In this document: one piece after another, positions 44,101 through 52,517 of the stretch
How the letters are laid out: every line of letters starts with the position of its first letter
Position numbering within the stretch: position 1 is the first letter of the stretch
DNA from: Actinomadura chibensis NBRC 106107
GTDB taxonomy: Bacteria; Actinomycetota; Actinomycetes; Streptosporangiales; Streptosporangiaceae
Direction of reading: 5' to 3'
Length of the DNA: 64,000 bases
Assembly (NCBI RefSeq): GCF_001552135.1
Contig: NZ_BCQP01000040.1
Span: 62,001-126,000, forward strand
Notes under the pieces: generated by a model
What the model was told of the DNA's origin: nothing
The model's input: only the letters and a program-made list of their open reading frames with translations
Database searches by the model: none
Position numbers and translations under genes: made by a program

Positions 44101-44257
44101 AGGTCAGCTCGGCGGCGTAGACGTCCACGGCCGCGCCGGACGCCGGGGACGGCTTCGGGGCGGCCGCGGCGGGGGCCGCGTTGAGCGCTCCGATCAGGAG
44201 CGCGGCGGCGGCGAGGACCGGGGTCAGTCTTCGGCGCCGGAACACAGTGCGCGACAT
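41111..44257 (-). CDS. Secreted zinc carboxypeptidase (M14) with C-terminal accessory domains
   Basis: 1048 residues. A Sec signal peptide (RRRRLTPVLAAAALLIGAL, cleavage near AAAAPKP) shows secretion. Residues ~120-440 are an M14 peptidase with complete catalytic set: zinc ligands H187 and E190 (QHAREW), H320 (NYHSAAE), the substrate site DLNRNF and catalytic E390 (SITPEM). Residues ~530-700 have strand-rich sequence and a GATase-like or Rossmann-like fold (DVLVIADEDYTGV). The last ~300 residues resemble the accessory domain of immune-inhibitor-A peptidases (YDLSAYAGKKVEVSIAYVSDPGSGGTGLFIDD). It removes C-terminal amino acids from extracellular peptides. GGGAGG precedes ATG 44257. Confidence 0.92.
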   Translation of the reverse strand: MSRTVFRRRRLTPVLAAAALLIGALNAAPAAAAPKPSPASGAAVDVYAAELTSAQVGTLNRLGLDREDVKLSKGAKKDTVHVEAVLSQAQAAALNRQGLGLTVKRVGGKDARQRALAAPAPKVFRPYSGAGNIHDELVKVAADHPSIATAVDIGTSLQGKPITAVKVTKDVRGHRERPVVVYQAAQHAREWITPEMVRRLLHYYVEGYGTNPETTKIVDTTELWFIPVVNVDGYDLTFQDGFRLWRKNARDNNGDGQITGADGVDLNRNFPYKWGYDNEGSSDQPANQTYRGKAAGSEPETQAQVGLYKKLRPAYLVNYHSAAELLLHGVGWQALTRSPDDVIHDALLGDIDHAAVPGYTPELGAQLYTTNGDTDGLADNVYGALSITPEMATCATAARSDPNDQWEPGDCASDFEFPDDEKLISKEFEKNLPFALSVGKSAQKPDEPVSAVGRTAPDFETDGFTTSYGSSQRVASVIRRSLRHKELKYRVNGGRTRTEDVREWRGGERFGDENNVYYAEYRGKIERQKPGDKVEVWFTGRKGHKDVESKHFTYTVRDQKKADVLVIADEDYTGVNPTYPPGTNGPRYAQQYADLVKAAKHRPLVWDIDKDGVPHDLGVLKHFKAVVWYLGDNRLTQDAADDPVKTYLGDQPDSQVADREKDLLLSVRSYLNEGGKLLHAGETTGYYGPVSRLNGGGIYYGLKGHPEKPCVVKGNFRDDCELLSDDFFQYYLGAYDRQRVGAPTTFTGDKAPFDGVTAKLTGTPSNPVNEAGGFQVTSTVLPAAQFPQFTSWKAGDYAGAAAPTEPVEGQWYVAGPHQDGLYRRLTRTIDLTSVTAAQAPALQAQISYSTETGFDNVILEAHTSGAEDWTTLPDKNGRTSTAVPEQCEQGYLLDMHPFLGHYLTRGNPCGNTGSSGQWNAITGNSNGWVPVAYDLSAYAGKKVEVSIAYVSDPGSGGTGLFIDDTKVTTTAGTVDAEGFESGLGPWTVQPAPPGSPGNPAEFARAQALIDSVSSVATRDTVLLGFGIEQAAPADQRTLVARALRHLID

Positions 44258-44422
44258 CGCGCCTCCCTTGCAGGAGATCGACGTGGGGGCGGCGTGATCT
44301 TCTGCCGGGGGAGGAAAGGTGTCAATGGGCCTTCGGCGTACTAAGCCGCATTCGGTCATCCGGGCGTCGCGCGCGGTGGACGGCGGTGTCCGGGAGCGGT
44401 CGCGAGGCCCCTTCGCCGGGGC

Positions 44423-45259
44423 CTAGGGGAGGTGGCCCGCGAGGACCGTCCGGACGAGCCGCGCCGCGAACTCCTCCGGCGCCGCGGGCAGCCGGGCGCC
44501 CGCCGCCACCGCGTCCGCGCCCGCCAGCCGGGTGAGGAAGGCGTGCTGCTGGCAGCCGCCGAGCAGGGCCGCCGCGAGGAACGGCGGGGCGGCGTCCGGG
44601 GACAGGCGTCCCGCCCGCTGCTCCGCCTCCAGGTACCCGATCAGCGCGGCGTGGCCCATCACCGGGCCCGCCGTCGGCCCGCCGGGAGGGCCCGCCGGAG
44701 GGCCGCCGGGGGCGCCGCGCGGCGGCGTCGCGGCGTCCTGGCCACTCTCGGCCCGCGCGCGCGTCTTGGCCGCCGCGTCCATCTGTGCTTGCCCGGGCTG
44801 CGGCGCGCTCGGGTGCGTTTTCGGCGCCTGCGCCCTGGCGGGGCCGTCGTCGCGCAGCCAGGCGATCAGGTCGGGGTCGGCGAGGACGGGACCGGTCATC
44901 GGCAGCAGCTCGCCGTAGAAGCGGACCATGTCGGACGCCAGCCGGACGAGGTTCTCCTCCACCGTGCCCTGCCCGGCGGACGCGAGCAGCGTCGCCATCG
45001 CGGCGCGGGCCGTCCCGGTGACCTCGCCGAGCGCCGCCGCGAACAGGGCGGTCTTGTTGGCGAAATGGTTGTAGAGGCTGCCCTCGGAGACCCCCGCGCT
45101 CCGCGCGATCTCCTTGGTCGTCGCCGCGACGATCCCGCGCGCGCGGATCACCTCGACCGCCGCCGCGAGGATCCGCTCCCGCATCGACCCCGCCGTTGAC
45201 CCCGCCGTTGACCCCGCCGTTGACCTGGTCGTTGACCTGGCCGTCGAGCCCGCCGTCAC
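44423..45259 (-). CDS. TetR family transcriptional regulator with repeat-encoded N-terminus
   Basis: 278 residues from GTG 45259 (GGGAGG at good spacing). Residues 1-25 are a Thr/Ala/Gly/Ser repeat encoded by 12-bp units; the TetR domain begins at MRERILAAAVEVIRARG, which could itself be the start (ATG 45184, poor ribosome site). The HTH is GIVAATTKEIARSAGVSEGSLYNHFANKTALF. A Pro/Gly/Ala-rich loop of ~55 residues (GAPGGPPAGPPGGP) interrupts the ligand-binding domain. A perfect 16-bp palindrome 79 bases upstream is the probable operator. Confidence 0.88.
   Translation of the reverse strand: MTAGSTARSTTRSTAGSTAGSTAGSMRERILAAAVEVIRARGIVAATTKEIARSAGVSEGSLYNHFANKTALFAAALGEVTGTARAAMATLLASAGQGTVEENLVRLASDMVRFYGELLPMTGPVLADPDLIAWLRDDGPARAQAPKTHPSAPQPGQAQMDAAAKTRARAESGQDAATPPRGAPGGPPAGPPGGPTAGPVMGHAALIGYLEAEQRAGRLSPDAAPPFLAAALLGGCQQHAFLTRLAGADAVAAGARLPAAPEEFAARLVRTVLAGHLP
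45186..45257. repeat. 12-bp tandem repeat in the TetR gene 5' end
   Basis: Three perfect and three degenerate copies of GACCCCGCCGTT (plus strand), in frame, encoding a four-residue S-T-A-G-type repeat. Copy-number change would alter protein length by 4 residues without frameshift. Confidence 0.85.
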
Positions 45260-45337
45260 CGGGCCTCCCGTCTCTCGTCTCCCTGGCCGTCCCGCACAGG
45301 CCGCCTGTCCTGGACGTTAGCACGTCGCGGGGCCGAT

Positions 45338-45353
45338 GAGTGAGCGCTCACTC
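45338..45353. promoter_or_regulatory. TetR-type operator palindrome
   Basis: GAGTGAGC-GCTCACTC is a perfect 16-bp palindrome located 79 bases before the TetR start and 111 bases before the divergent phosphatase gene. The size and symmetry fit TetR dimers, so autoregulation and possible control of the phosphatase are likely. Confidence 0.78.
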
Positions 45354-45463
45354 GGACGAGTTCCGCCGACCTCCAGCGCGGAATTCTTACAAGAGGTAAC
45401 GTCTCCTTTACTGCGAGTTGCCGGGAGCGTCTGCATCAGTTCGCGCCCGGAAAGGGGGATCGC

Positions 45464-48034
45464 ATGGTCATCACCGACCTGCTCGGTATGGCGCGGATGG
45501 CCGCCATCGCGCTGAACGGGCGCGGTCGCATCAGCCACTGGGACGACGCCGCCGCCGAGCTGTTCGGGGTCGGCCGCCTCCAGGCGGTCGGACGCTCGCC
45601 CGCGTCGCTGCTGCGGCTCCCGCCGGAGAACCGGGGCGCCTTCGAGCCGGGGATCTTCGGCCACGTGTGGTGCGGCGCCTGCGCCGTCCCGCGGGTCGAC
45701 ACCGGGGAGCGCGCCGAGGTCGGCTGGTGGGTGTACCCGATCGACGGCGGCCGGGCCGGGCCCGGCGGGCCGGACGTCAGCGTCCTCGCGCTGGCCGCCG
45801 ACCTGCGCCGGCTCCGCCGGGACGGCCCCTGCGTCACCGTCGGCGACCTGCCCATCGAGCCGCCGGACGGCACCGTCAGGCGGGAGGCCGGGGCCCGGCT
45901 GCTGCGCGTCGAGCCCGCGCTCGCGCCGCCGGGCCACGCCCCGCGCGGCGGCGACGGAGCCGGTGACGGAGCCGGTGACGGGGCGGGCGGCGGTGACGGC
46001 GGGGACGCCGTGCCGTTCGCCGCCCGGCTGGCCGAGATGCTCGCCCCGATGGGCCCGGCCGCGTCCGAGCGGATCGCGGCGCGGGTGATCGGGCTCGGCC
46101 GCCCGGCCCTGTCCCTCGGACTGACCATCCGGTTGCCGATCGTGCCGTGCACCGAGGGAGAGCCGCCCGCCCCGCCCGCCCGGCACCCGACCCCGCGCGA
46201 AGACCCCGCCTCCCCGGCGCCCGGCCCCGCCCCGGCCGAGCCCCGTCCCGTCGCCGCCCCGCCCCGGCGCGCGACCCCGCCCCGACCAGTTCGTCCGCCC
46301 CGTAGTCCGCGCCCGGATGCGCCGCATCCGCCCCCCGCCCCGATTCCGCGCCCTGAAAAGGGATTGGAGACGATGGCCGTGAGGGAACCCCTGACCTACC
46401 TAGGCGAGGCCGGACAGCAGATCGGCAGCTCGCTCGACCATTTGCAGGCCGCCCGCGCGCTCGCCGAGGTGCTGGTGCCGCGCCTCGCCGACTTCGCCGC
46501 CGTCGAGCTGCTCGAACGCGTCGTCGCCGACTCGGCGCCGCCGGTCGGCGAGGTCGACGAGACCACGCAGATGCGCCGCGTCGCGGTCGTCCACAACGAC
46601 GAGCCCGGACGGTGGGACGACGTCGTCCCCGAGGGCGAGGCGCTGCTCCTGGCGCCAGGCACGCCGTTCGTCCAGGCCATGCGCACCGGGCGGCCCGTGC
46701 ACATCCCGCGCGTCGGCGCCGGGCGCGCCGAGCTGCTCGCCGCCTCGTTCGGCGGGCGCGACCTGCGTCCGCTGCTCACCGGGCGCGCGCTGCTGATCGT
46801 CCCGCTGATCGCGCGGGGCCGGGTGCTCGGCACGTTCGAGCTCGTCCGCAAGCCCGACCGGCCCGCGTTCGGCGAGCTCGACCTCGCCATGGTGGACGAG
46901 CTGGCCCGCCGCACCGCGCTCTGCATCGACAACGGGCGGCTGTACCGGCGCGAGGTCCAGGTCGCCGAGGAGCTGCAGCGCAGCATGCTGCCCGACGACC
47001 CGCCGGACGTCGCGGGCGCGCGCGTCCGGTACCGGTACCGTCCCGCCGAGCAGGCCGCCCAGGTCGGCGGCGACTGGTTCGACGCGATCCCGCTGCCCGG
47101 CTGCCGACTGGGGATCGTCGTCGGGGACGTGATGGGGCACGGCCTCACCTCCGCCGCGATCATGGGCCAGTTCCGCACCGCCGTGCGCGCCCTCGCCGGG
47201 GAGGACATGCGGCCCGCCCGGCTGCTGCGCCAGCTCGACGGCCTCGCCCGCCGCCTCGGCGAGGACTACCTCGCCACCTGCCTCTACGCGGTCTACGACC
47301 CGGTGGAGCGGCGGTGCACGTTCGCCAACGCCGGGCACGTCCCGCCGGTGCTGGTGTCGGCGATCGGCGACAGCCGCGTGCTGTCCGTCCCGCCGGGGGT
47401 GCCGATCGGGGTCGGCGGCGAGCCGTTCGAGGCGATGGAGATCGAGGTCGAGGACGGGTCGCAGCTCGTCCTGTGCACCGACGGCCTGCTCGAACGCCGC
47501 GACCGCGACATCGAGCAGGGCCTGGACGAGCTGCGCGGCCGCCTCACCGGGGCGACCCCCGACCTCGACGTCACCTGCGACTCGCTGCTCGACACGCTCG
47601 CCGCCGCCACCCCCGCCGACGACATCGCCATCGTCGCGGTCGGCTTCGACGGCATCCCCAAGGACGACGTCGCCGCCTGGGAGCTCGATCCGGTGCCGAG
47701 CACCGTCCCGTGGGTCCGCGCGCAGGCCGGGGCGAAGCTCGCCGAATGGGGCCTCGAACCGCTCACCGAGACCGTCCAGCTGCTGGTCAGCGAGCTGGTC
47801 ACGAACGCGCTGGTGCACGGCGCCGGGTCCATCGGGCTCCGCCTGATCAGGGGCATGACGCTGCTCTGCGAGGTCTACGACGACGGCGCCGACCTGCCCC
47901 GGCTCCGGCACGCCGACGCCACCGACGAGTCCGGGCGCGGGCTCCAGCTCGTCAGCTTCCTGTCCGAGCGCTGGGGGACGCACCGCGCCGAACGCGGGAA
48001 GGTCGTGTGGTTCGAGCACCGGTTGCCCGGTTGA
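45464..48034 (+). CDS. PAS-GAF-PP2C-HATPase sigma-regulation protein (SpoIIE type)
   Basis: 856 residues, with AAAGGGGGA 5 bases before ATG. Order: PAS (~1-110, ALNGRGRISHWDDAAAELFGVGR), a 150-residue Gly/Asp then Pro/Ala/Arg-rich disordered region, GAF (~320-490), PP2C (~505-725; QVGGDWFDAI, GDVMGHGLTSA, CTDGLLERR, DDIAIVAV) and a C-terminal RsbW-like HATPase (~735-856; SELVTNALVHG, GRGLQLVS). It combines phosphatase and anti-sigma-kinase-like functions in one chain, as in many actinomycete partner-switching proteins. The cognate STAS protein and sigma factor are not adjacent. Confidence 0.93.
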   Translation: MVITDLLGMARMAAIALNGRGRISHWDDAAAELFGVGRLQAVGRSPASLLRLPPENRGAFEPGIFGHVWCGACAVPRVDTGERAEVGWWVYPIDGGRAGPGGPDVSVLALAADLRRLRRDGPCVTVGDLPIEPPDGTVRREAGARLLRVEPALAPPGHAPRGGDGAGDGAGDGAGGGDGGDAVPFAARLAEMLAPMGPAASERIAARVIGLGRPALSLGLTIRLPIVPCTEGEPPAPPARHPTPREDPASPAPGPAPAEPRPVAAPPRRATPPRPVRPPRSPRPDAPHPPPAPIPRPEKGLETMAVREPLTYLGEAGQQIGSSLDHLQAARALAEVLVPRLADFAAVELLERVVADSAPPVGEVDETTQMRRVAVVHNDEPGRWDDVVPEGEALLLAPGTPFVQAMRTGRPVHIPRVGAGRAELLAASFGGRDLRPLLTGRALLIVPLIARGRVLGTFELVRKPDRPAFGELDLAMVDELARRTALCIDNGRLYRREVQVAEELQRSMLPDDPPDVAGARVRYRYRPAEQAAQVGGDWFDAIPLPGCRLGIVVGDVMGHGLTSAAIMGQFRTAVRALAGEDMRPARLLRQLDGLARRLGEDYLATCLYAVYDPVERRCTFANAGHVPPVLVSAIGDSRVLSVPPGVPIGVGGEPFEAMEIEVEDGSQLVLCTDGLLERRDRDIEQGLDELRGRLTGATPDLDVTCDSLLDTLAAATPADDIAIVAVGFDGIPKDDVAAWELDPVPSTVPWVRAQAGAKLAEWGLEPLTETVQLLVSELVTNALVHGAGSIGLRLIRGMTLLCEVYDDGADLPRLRHADATDESGRGLQLVSFLSERWGTHRAERGKVVWFEHRLPG

Positions 48035-48186
48035 CCGGCCGAGCCGTCGTCGTCCGAGTTGCGGTTGTTGCCTGGCTCGCGGTTTTGTGAGGTAAATGTC
48101 CCGGCGGCGACAGTTAGTTTCCAACGGCCTCGTCCGCTCAGATCGAAGGTGACGGACGCTCATCGAGGCCGACGGGGGACGAGGTT

Positions 48187-49134
48187 TTGGGTTCCAGTCT
48201 GACGCTGCCCGTGCCGGAGACGCTCTACGCCACCTACGCGCTGGCGCTGCCCGCGCCGATCTCCGACCCCGCGGTGCTGGCCAGGGACGAGGTGACGCGG
48301 CACACCCGGCCGCCGCTGCGCGAACTCGTCCTCGGGATGCTCGACAGCCCCATGCTGACCCTCGACCAGCGTCCCGCGTCCGGGTTCCCGCCGCTGCCCC
48401 GCGACCTGCTCGCCGCCTACGGCGCCGCCGCGGCCGACCTCGCGGCGGTGGACGGCGCCGCCCACCTTCTCGCCGTCCGCGCCGCGTTCCGCCCGGGCCG
48501 TCCACCCGCACACGAGTGGGCGGCCCGGGCCATCGCGGGCGCGCTCGGCGCCGCCGTGGACGCCCCCGTGATCGACGCGTTCACCCCGCAGATCCTCGGC
48601 AGGGAGCATCTCCGCCGCTCCCTGCCCGGCCCGGACGGCGCCGTCCGGCTCACCGACTGGATGCTCCTCCCGCACACCTCGGGCCCGCGCGGCTTCTTCT
48701 TCACCACGAAGGGCCTCGGGCGGTACGGGCTGCCCGAGCTGCAGACGGAGGACGTCCCCGGCGACCTGGTCGAACCGTGGGGGCGCCTGCTCAACGGCCT
48801 CGCCCACCGCGTCCTCGACCTGTGGCTCAACGCGCTGCACGCCGGAGCCCTGGTGGTGGACGTCCCGGAGGTCATCTCCGTCGGCCGCCGGGACATCGCC
48901 GCCGCCCAGGGGACGGACGATCCGGAGCACGGCGAGGTGTCGGTCCGGCTGCGCCTGGACAAGAACGCTTTGACCGTCCTCCCCGCGGGAGGCGACCCGG
49001 CGACCGGAACGGAGCGTCTGAGGAATGGGGGGAACGAGGCCGTCCCCTCGGCGGCCGCTCCGCAGGAGACCGCCCCGGACAGCCTGGAGGCCCTGTGCGA
49101 CGCCCTTTTCGGCACCCCCGAAGGCCGCCGATGA
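48187..49134 (+). CDS. Hypothetical protein, actinobacterial, unknown
   Basis: 315 residues starting at TTG 48187, two to three bases after a GGGGGACGAGG ribosome site (a GTG is not available). No signal peptide or membrane helix. It begins SLTLPVPETLYATYALALP, has a globular middle with GPRGFFFTTKGLGRYGLPELQ and RVLDLWLNALHAGALVVDVPEV, and a short disordered C-terminus. I recognise no family. The next gene starts 40 bases downstream, and both lack relatives among common families, so they probably act together. Confidence 0.7.
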   Translation: MGSSLTLPVPETLYATYALALPAPISDPAVLARDEVTRHTRPPLRELVLGMLDSPMLTLDQRPASGFPPLPRDLLAAYGAAAADLAAVDGAAHLLAVRAAFRPGRPPAHEWAARAIAGALGAAVDAPVIDAFTPQILGREHLRRSLPGPDGAVRLTDWMLLPHTSGPRGFFFTTKGLGRYGLPELQTEDVPGDLVEPWGRLLNGLAHRVLDLWLNALHAGALVVDVPEVISVGRRDIAAAQGTDDPEHGEVSVRLRLDKNALTVLPAGGDPATGTERLRNGGNEAVPSAAAPQETAPDSLEALCDALFGTPEGRR

Positions 49135-49174
49135 AACTTGCCGATGATCTTGAAGAGAGCGCAGGATCGACACC

Positions 49175-51445
49175 GTGAGATTCGGCCCGAGCGACCGTCC
49201 AAGCCCCGATGACCCCGGCCCCTCAGACCCCGGCCCCGCGGACCCTCCCGCTTCGGGAGACGTGACACCCGGCCGACGTCCCGGCCCATATCCGGGGGAC
49301 GTCCACGTGGCGGGCCGCAGCACCACTCCGCAGGACGCCTCGCCGCCCTCCGACTGGATCCCCGTCCAGACCGATGGCACCCCGACCCCACCGCCGCAGA
49401 CAAGCCCCCAAGCCGCGACACCACCCCCCGCCCCCCACCAGAGCGGCACCACACCAGGCCACCCCACGCAACCGTGGCCCCAATCCGCAGCACCCCCGCA
49501 AGGCAACACCCCAGGCGAGCCCCCGCAACCCTGGACCCAACCCGCAGGGTCCCCGGAGGGCAGCACCCCGAGCGAGCCCCCGCAACCCTGGTCCCAAGCC
49601 ACGGGGTCCCCGGAGGGCAGCCCGGGCGAGCCCCCGCAACCCTGGTCCCAATCCGCAGCGCCCTCGGAGGGCAGCACCCCGAGTGAGCCCCTGCAACCCT
49701 GGACGCAGGCCGCAGCGTCCCCGGAAGGCGACCCTCTGGGCCAGCCCGCGCAGCCCTGGACGCAAGCTTCAGCGCCCTCGGAAGGCGACACCCCGGGCGA
49801 GACCCCGCACACCTGGTCCCAAGGTGGACCGGCGCCCGCCTCGGAGCCTTCGGGAGGCGGCGCGCCGGGCCAGACCTCGCGCCCCTGGTCTCAGGCCGGG
49901 CCATCGCCGCTCGACCCGCAGGCTCAGAGCGGTGCCGCGTCCGGGCAGGGCCCGCAGCCCTGGCCCCAAGGGGAGGCCACGCCCTCTGACCCGGAGACAC
50001 TGGGGGAGACCCGGCCGACCTGGTCCCAGGGTGCGGGGTCGTCGTCCGAACCTGGTCCGGTCGGGGGCGCGGGTGGTGTTCCCGCTGCTGAGACACCGTC
50101 CTCCTCCGGGTGGGAGCCGCATTCCCCGGGCGTGACTCCGCCGCCGAATCCCGAATCGCCGTCCGCGACGGCGCGGGACCCGCTCCAGGGCGGCGAGGCG
50201 GGCGCGGGGTGGGAGCCTCACGAACCGGGTCCCGTTCCGCAGGACGATCCGCTCTCCGGCGGGCCCGCCTCGGCCGGTTCGTCCCCGTCGTGGCAGCCGC
50301 ACGATCCGCGGATCACCCCGCAGGCCGGGGTGCCCACCGGCGGGGAGCCGGGCGCGTCGTCGTGGCCGGGACGCGAGCCGTCCGACACGTCCTTCGGCGA
50401 GCCGCCGGGCGGGCCGTCCACCTGGGAGTCCTCGGCCGACGAGCCGTCGCCGCCGCGACCGGGCGGCACGCCCGGCGTCCCCGCGCCCCGAGCCGGTGAG
50501 CCGTCCCCGGAGAACCCGGGCGGGCCCGGGTGGGGGCCGGGCGCCGATCCGCTCTCCAAGGAGCCGTCCGCGGGACGGCACGCACCACGCGACGACGAGC
50601 CGTTCCTCCCGAGCAAGGGCCTGTCCGCCGAACCGCCCTCGGTGACCAGGCCGGACGTCACGGCGACGCGATGGGCGCCCGCGGACGCGGCCGTCCGTCC
50701 CGGCCCGATGGCCGATCCCGGCCGCCGCATGGAATTGGCGGACGCGTTCGTCGCCGAATTCGTCGGAAGCACGACTTGGCGGGCGACGCTCGCCGTCCTG
50801 GAAGGGGCGTTCCCCGGACTGGGAATGGCGGCGACATTGTCCGGCCGCACCGACGAACTGTGGCGGATGATGGACGCGCTCGACCGGAAGTCCGCGGCCG
50901 GAATCGGCGTCCCGGCATGGCTGGACGACGCGGGAATGGTCTTCGACCTGAGCGCTCACCTGGGCACACGCCCGGCGCGCACCGCACCGAAAGGGCCTCC
51001 GCGAGCGTCGCGCCCCTATGCCGGGGCATTCGTCATCGACACCCTGGACCCGCTCCGGTATCACCGCGCGGTCGGCGGGCCGCGAGCGCCGCGTCCGCTT
51101 CCCGGAGAGGGCGAGGGGCTCGCTCCGAACGCGGCGGAGGACGACGACAGCGGCGTGGTGATCGTCGCGCATCTGGCGTCCGCGGGCGTCCGGGTCCTGG
51201 ACTCGGCGGTCCTGTGGCGCTACGCGGGACGGGTCGTCACCGGGACGCTGCTCGAACCGGCGCGTCCCGAGACCCGCGCCCGGACCCGCCGCGCGCTGCG
51301 GGCCCTGCGCCGGGTGGTCTTCGTCGACCCCGACCTGGGCCTCGGCCTCTGCCTCCAGGTCGACGCGGCGCGCGTGCCGCGGTGCCTGCTGGCGTTCGGC
51401 GTGGACCGGGCGGGCGGCGGCGCGCCCCGCTTCGTCCGGCCCTGA
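49175..51445 (+). CDS. Large protein with disordered tandem-repeat N-terminus and unknown C-terminal domain
   Basis: 756 residues from GTG 49175. Residues 1-500 are Pro/Ser/Gly/Glu/Gln-rich and contain at least five ~19-residue repeats of the form EPPQPWTQPAGSPEGSTPS (about residues 108-205). Looser WSQG and WEPH copies run to about residue 400, Trp being the only regular hydrophobic residue. Residues ~515-756 look folded: MELADAFVAEFVGSTTWRATLAVLEGAFP, then DDSGVVIVAHLASAGVRVLDSAVLWRYAG and VVFVDPDLGLGLCLQV. No signal or membrane segment. Function unknown. Its TGA abuts the convergent gene's stop with no spacer. Confidence 0.75.
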   Translation: MRFGPSDRPSPDDPGPSDPGPADPPASGDVTPGRRPGPYPGDVHVAGRSTTPQDASPPSDWIPVQTDGTPTPPPQTSPQAATPPPAPHQSGTTPGHPTQPWPQSAAPPQGNTPGEPPQPWTQPAGSPEGSTPSEPPQPWSQATGSPEGSPGEPPQPWSQSAAPSEGSTPSEPLQPWTQAAASPEGDPLGQPAQPWTQASAPSEGDTPGETPHTWSQGGPAPASEPSGGGAPGQTSRPWSQAGPSPLDPQAQSGAASGQGPQPWPQGEATPSDPETLGETRPTWSQGAGSSSEPGPVGGAGGVPAAETPSSSGWEPHSPGVTPPPNPESPSATARDPLQGGEAGAGWEPHEPGPVPQDDPLSGGPASAGSSPSWQPHDPRITPQAGVPTGGEPGASSWPGREPSDTSFGEPPGGPSTWESSADEPSPPRPGGTPGVPAPRAGEPSPENPGGPGWGPGADPLSKEPSAGRHAPRDDEPFLPSKGLSAEPPSVTRPDVTATRWAPADAAVRPGPMADPGRRMELADAFVAEFVGSTTWRATLAVLEGAFPGLGMAATLSGRTDELWRMMDALDRKSAAGIGVPAWLDDAGMVFDLSAHLGTRPARTAPKGPPRASRPYAGAFVIDTLDPLRYHRAVGGPRAPRPLPGEGEGLAPNAAEDDDSGVVIVAHLASAGVRVLDSAVLWRYAGRVVTGTLLEPARPETRARTRRALRALRRVVFVDPDLGLGLCLQVDAARVPRCLLAFGVDRAGGGAPRFVRP

Positions 51446-52330
51446 TCAGTCGTCGGTGCGCAGCCAGGACAGGTCGCTCCGCCGGTCGGCCGGTAGCTCG
51501 CGGAGATGGTCGACGAGCTGCCACGGCTCGGCGGGCGGCGCGTCCTGGTCCGGCAGGACGCCGCAGACGAGCGCGCTCTGCGTGCTGACCGCCGTGAACG
51601 GCCCGAACCGCGCGACGCCGCCGCCGCGCAGCGCCGCCAGCTCGGTCAGCAGCGCGTTCAGCGCCGACGAGTCGCGCGGGTCGTACAGGCCCCGGACGTA
51701 GGAGAACAGATCCTCGGCGAGCACCTCGGGGCGGCGTCCGGAGAGCTGGTAGACCGTCCCCCAGTAGGTCCCGGTCGCCTGCCCGGACCGCTGGTCGCGC
51801 ACCCGGACCCGCAGCCCGTACTCGGCGGCGCACCGCTCGTACGCCTCCGCGAGCAGGGCCTCCGCCTCGCCCTCCTCGCTCAGCAGGACGCCGGTGACGA
51901 CGCCCTCCTCCCGGTCCAGGCGGTCGAGCATCTCGCGGTGCAGTTCCTGGACGTCCTGCTCCACCGCGTCCAGCGACCGGGCCAGGGCGTGCTGCGCGTC
52001 GCGGTCGAGATCGAGGCCCGCCAGCTCGTCGGAGATGTCGCCGAGCTGCTTCTCCAGCCGATCGACCCGCCCGCCGACGGAGTCGAGCCGGTCGACGACC
52101 TCGCTCGGCGGGGCCTCCGGCTGCAGCGGGGGCGGGATCGGGATCCCGGCGGGCTCGGACGCCTCGTCCACCACCGCCTTGAGCGCGTCGTGCCGCCGCG
52201 CGAGCTCGGCCACCTGGTTGCGCAGTTCGCGCAGCTCAGCCTGTGCGCGGGGGAGCCGTTTGTCGGACGCCAGATAGAGCTCGCGCCCTCCGATCGCCAG
52301 ACACAGCAGAACGAGGATCACGGTGGTCAT
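51446..52330 (-). CDS. Membrane-anchored coiled-coil protein, unknown
   Basis: 294 residues from ATG 52330. One N-terminal membrane helix (MTTVILVLLCLAIGG) is followed by predicted coiled coil (AELRELRNQVAELARRHDALK and DRLDSVGGRVDRLEKQLGDISDELAGL, residues ~30-165). A C-terminal globular domain (~165-294) has QATGTYWGTVYQLSGRRPEVLAEDLFSYV. The short start before the helix suggests a signal anchor, with the coiled coil on the cytoplasmic or outer face undetermined. I recognise no family. Confidence 0.75.
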   Translation of the reverse strand: MTTVILVLLCLAIGGRELYLASDKRLPRAQAELRELRNQVAELARRHDALKAVVDEASEPAGIPIPPPLQPEAPPSEVVDRLDSVGGRVDRLEKQLGDISDELAGLDLDRDAQHALARSLDAVEQDVQELHREMLDRLDREEGVVTGVLLSEEGEAEALLAEAYERCAAEYGLRVRVRDQRSGQATGTYWGTVYQLSGRRPEVLAEDLFSYVRGLYDPRDSSALNALLTELAALRGGGVARFGPFTAVSTQSALVCGVLPDQDAPPAEPWQLVDHLRELPADRRSDLSWLRTDD

Positions 52331-52517
52331 GGTCCCGACGATAACCACCCACGGCCCCGCCCGCCGATCTCGCAACAGATCTCGTCCGATTGGCCCGTCA
52401 TCTACCCCCGCCCCAATGCCCCGCCCACCAAACCCACCACCGCAGGTGGGCCCAATGCCTGACCAGAGAAACGACCGCAACCGGCCGCAGGAAGGGGCTG
52501 GTCGGGCGGTGTTGGGG

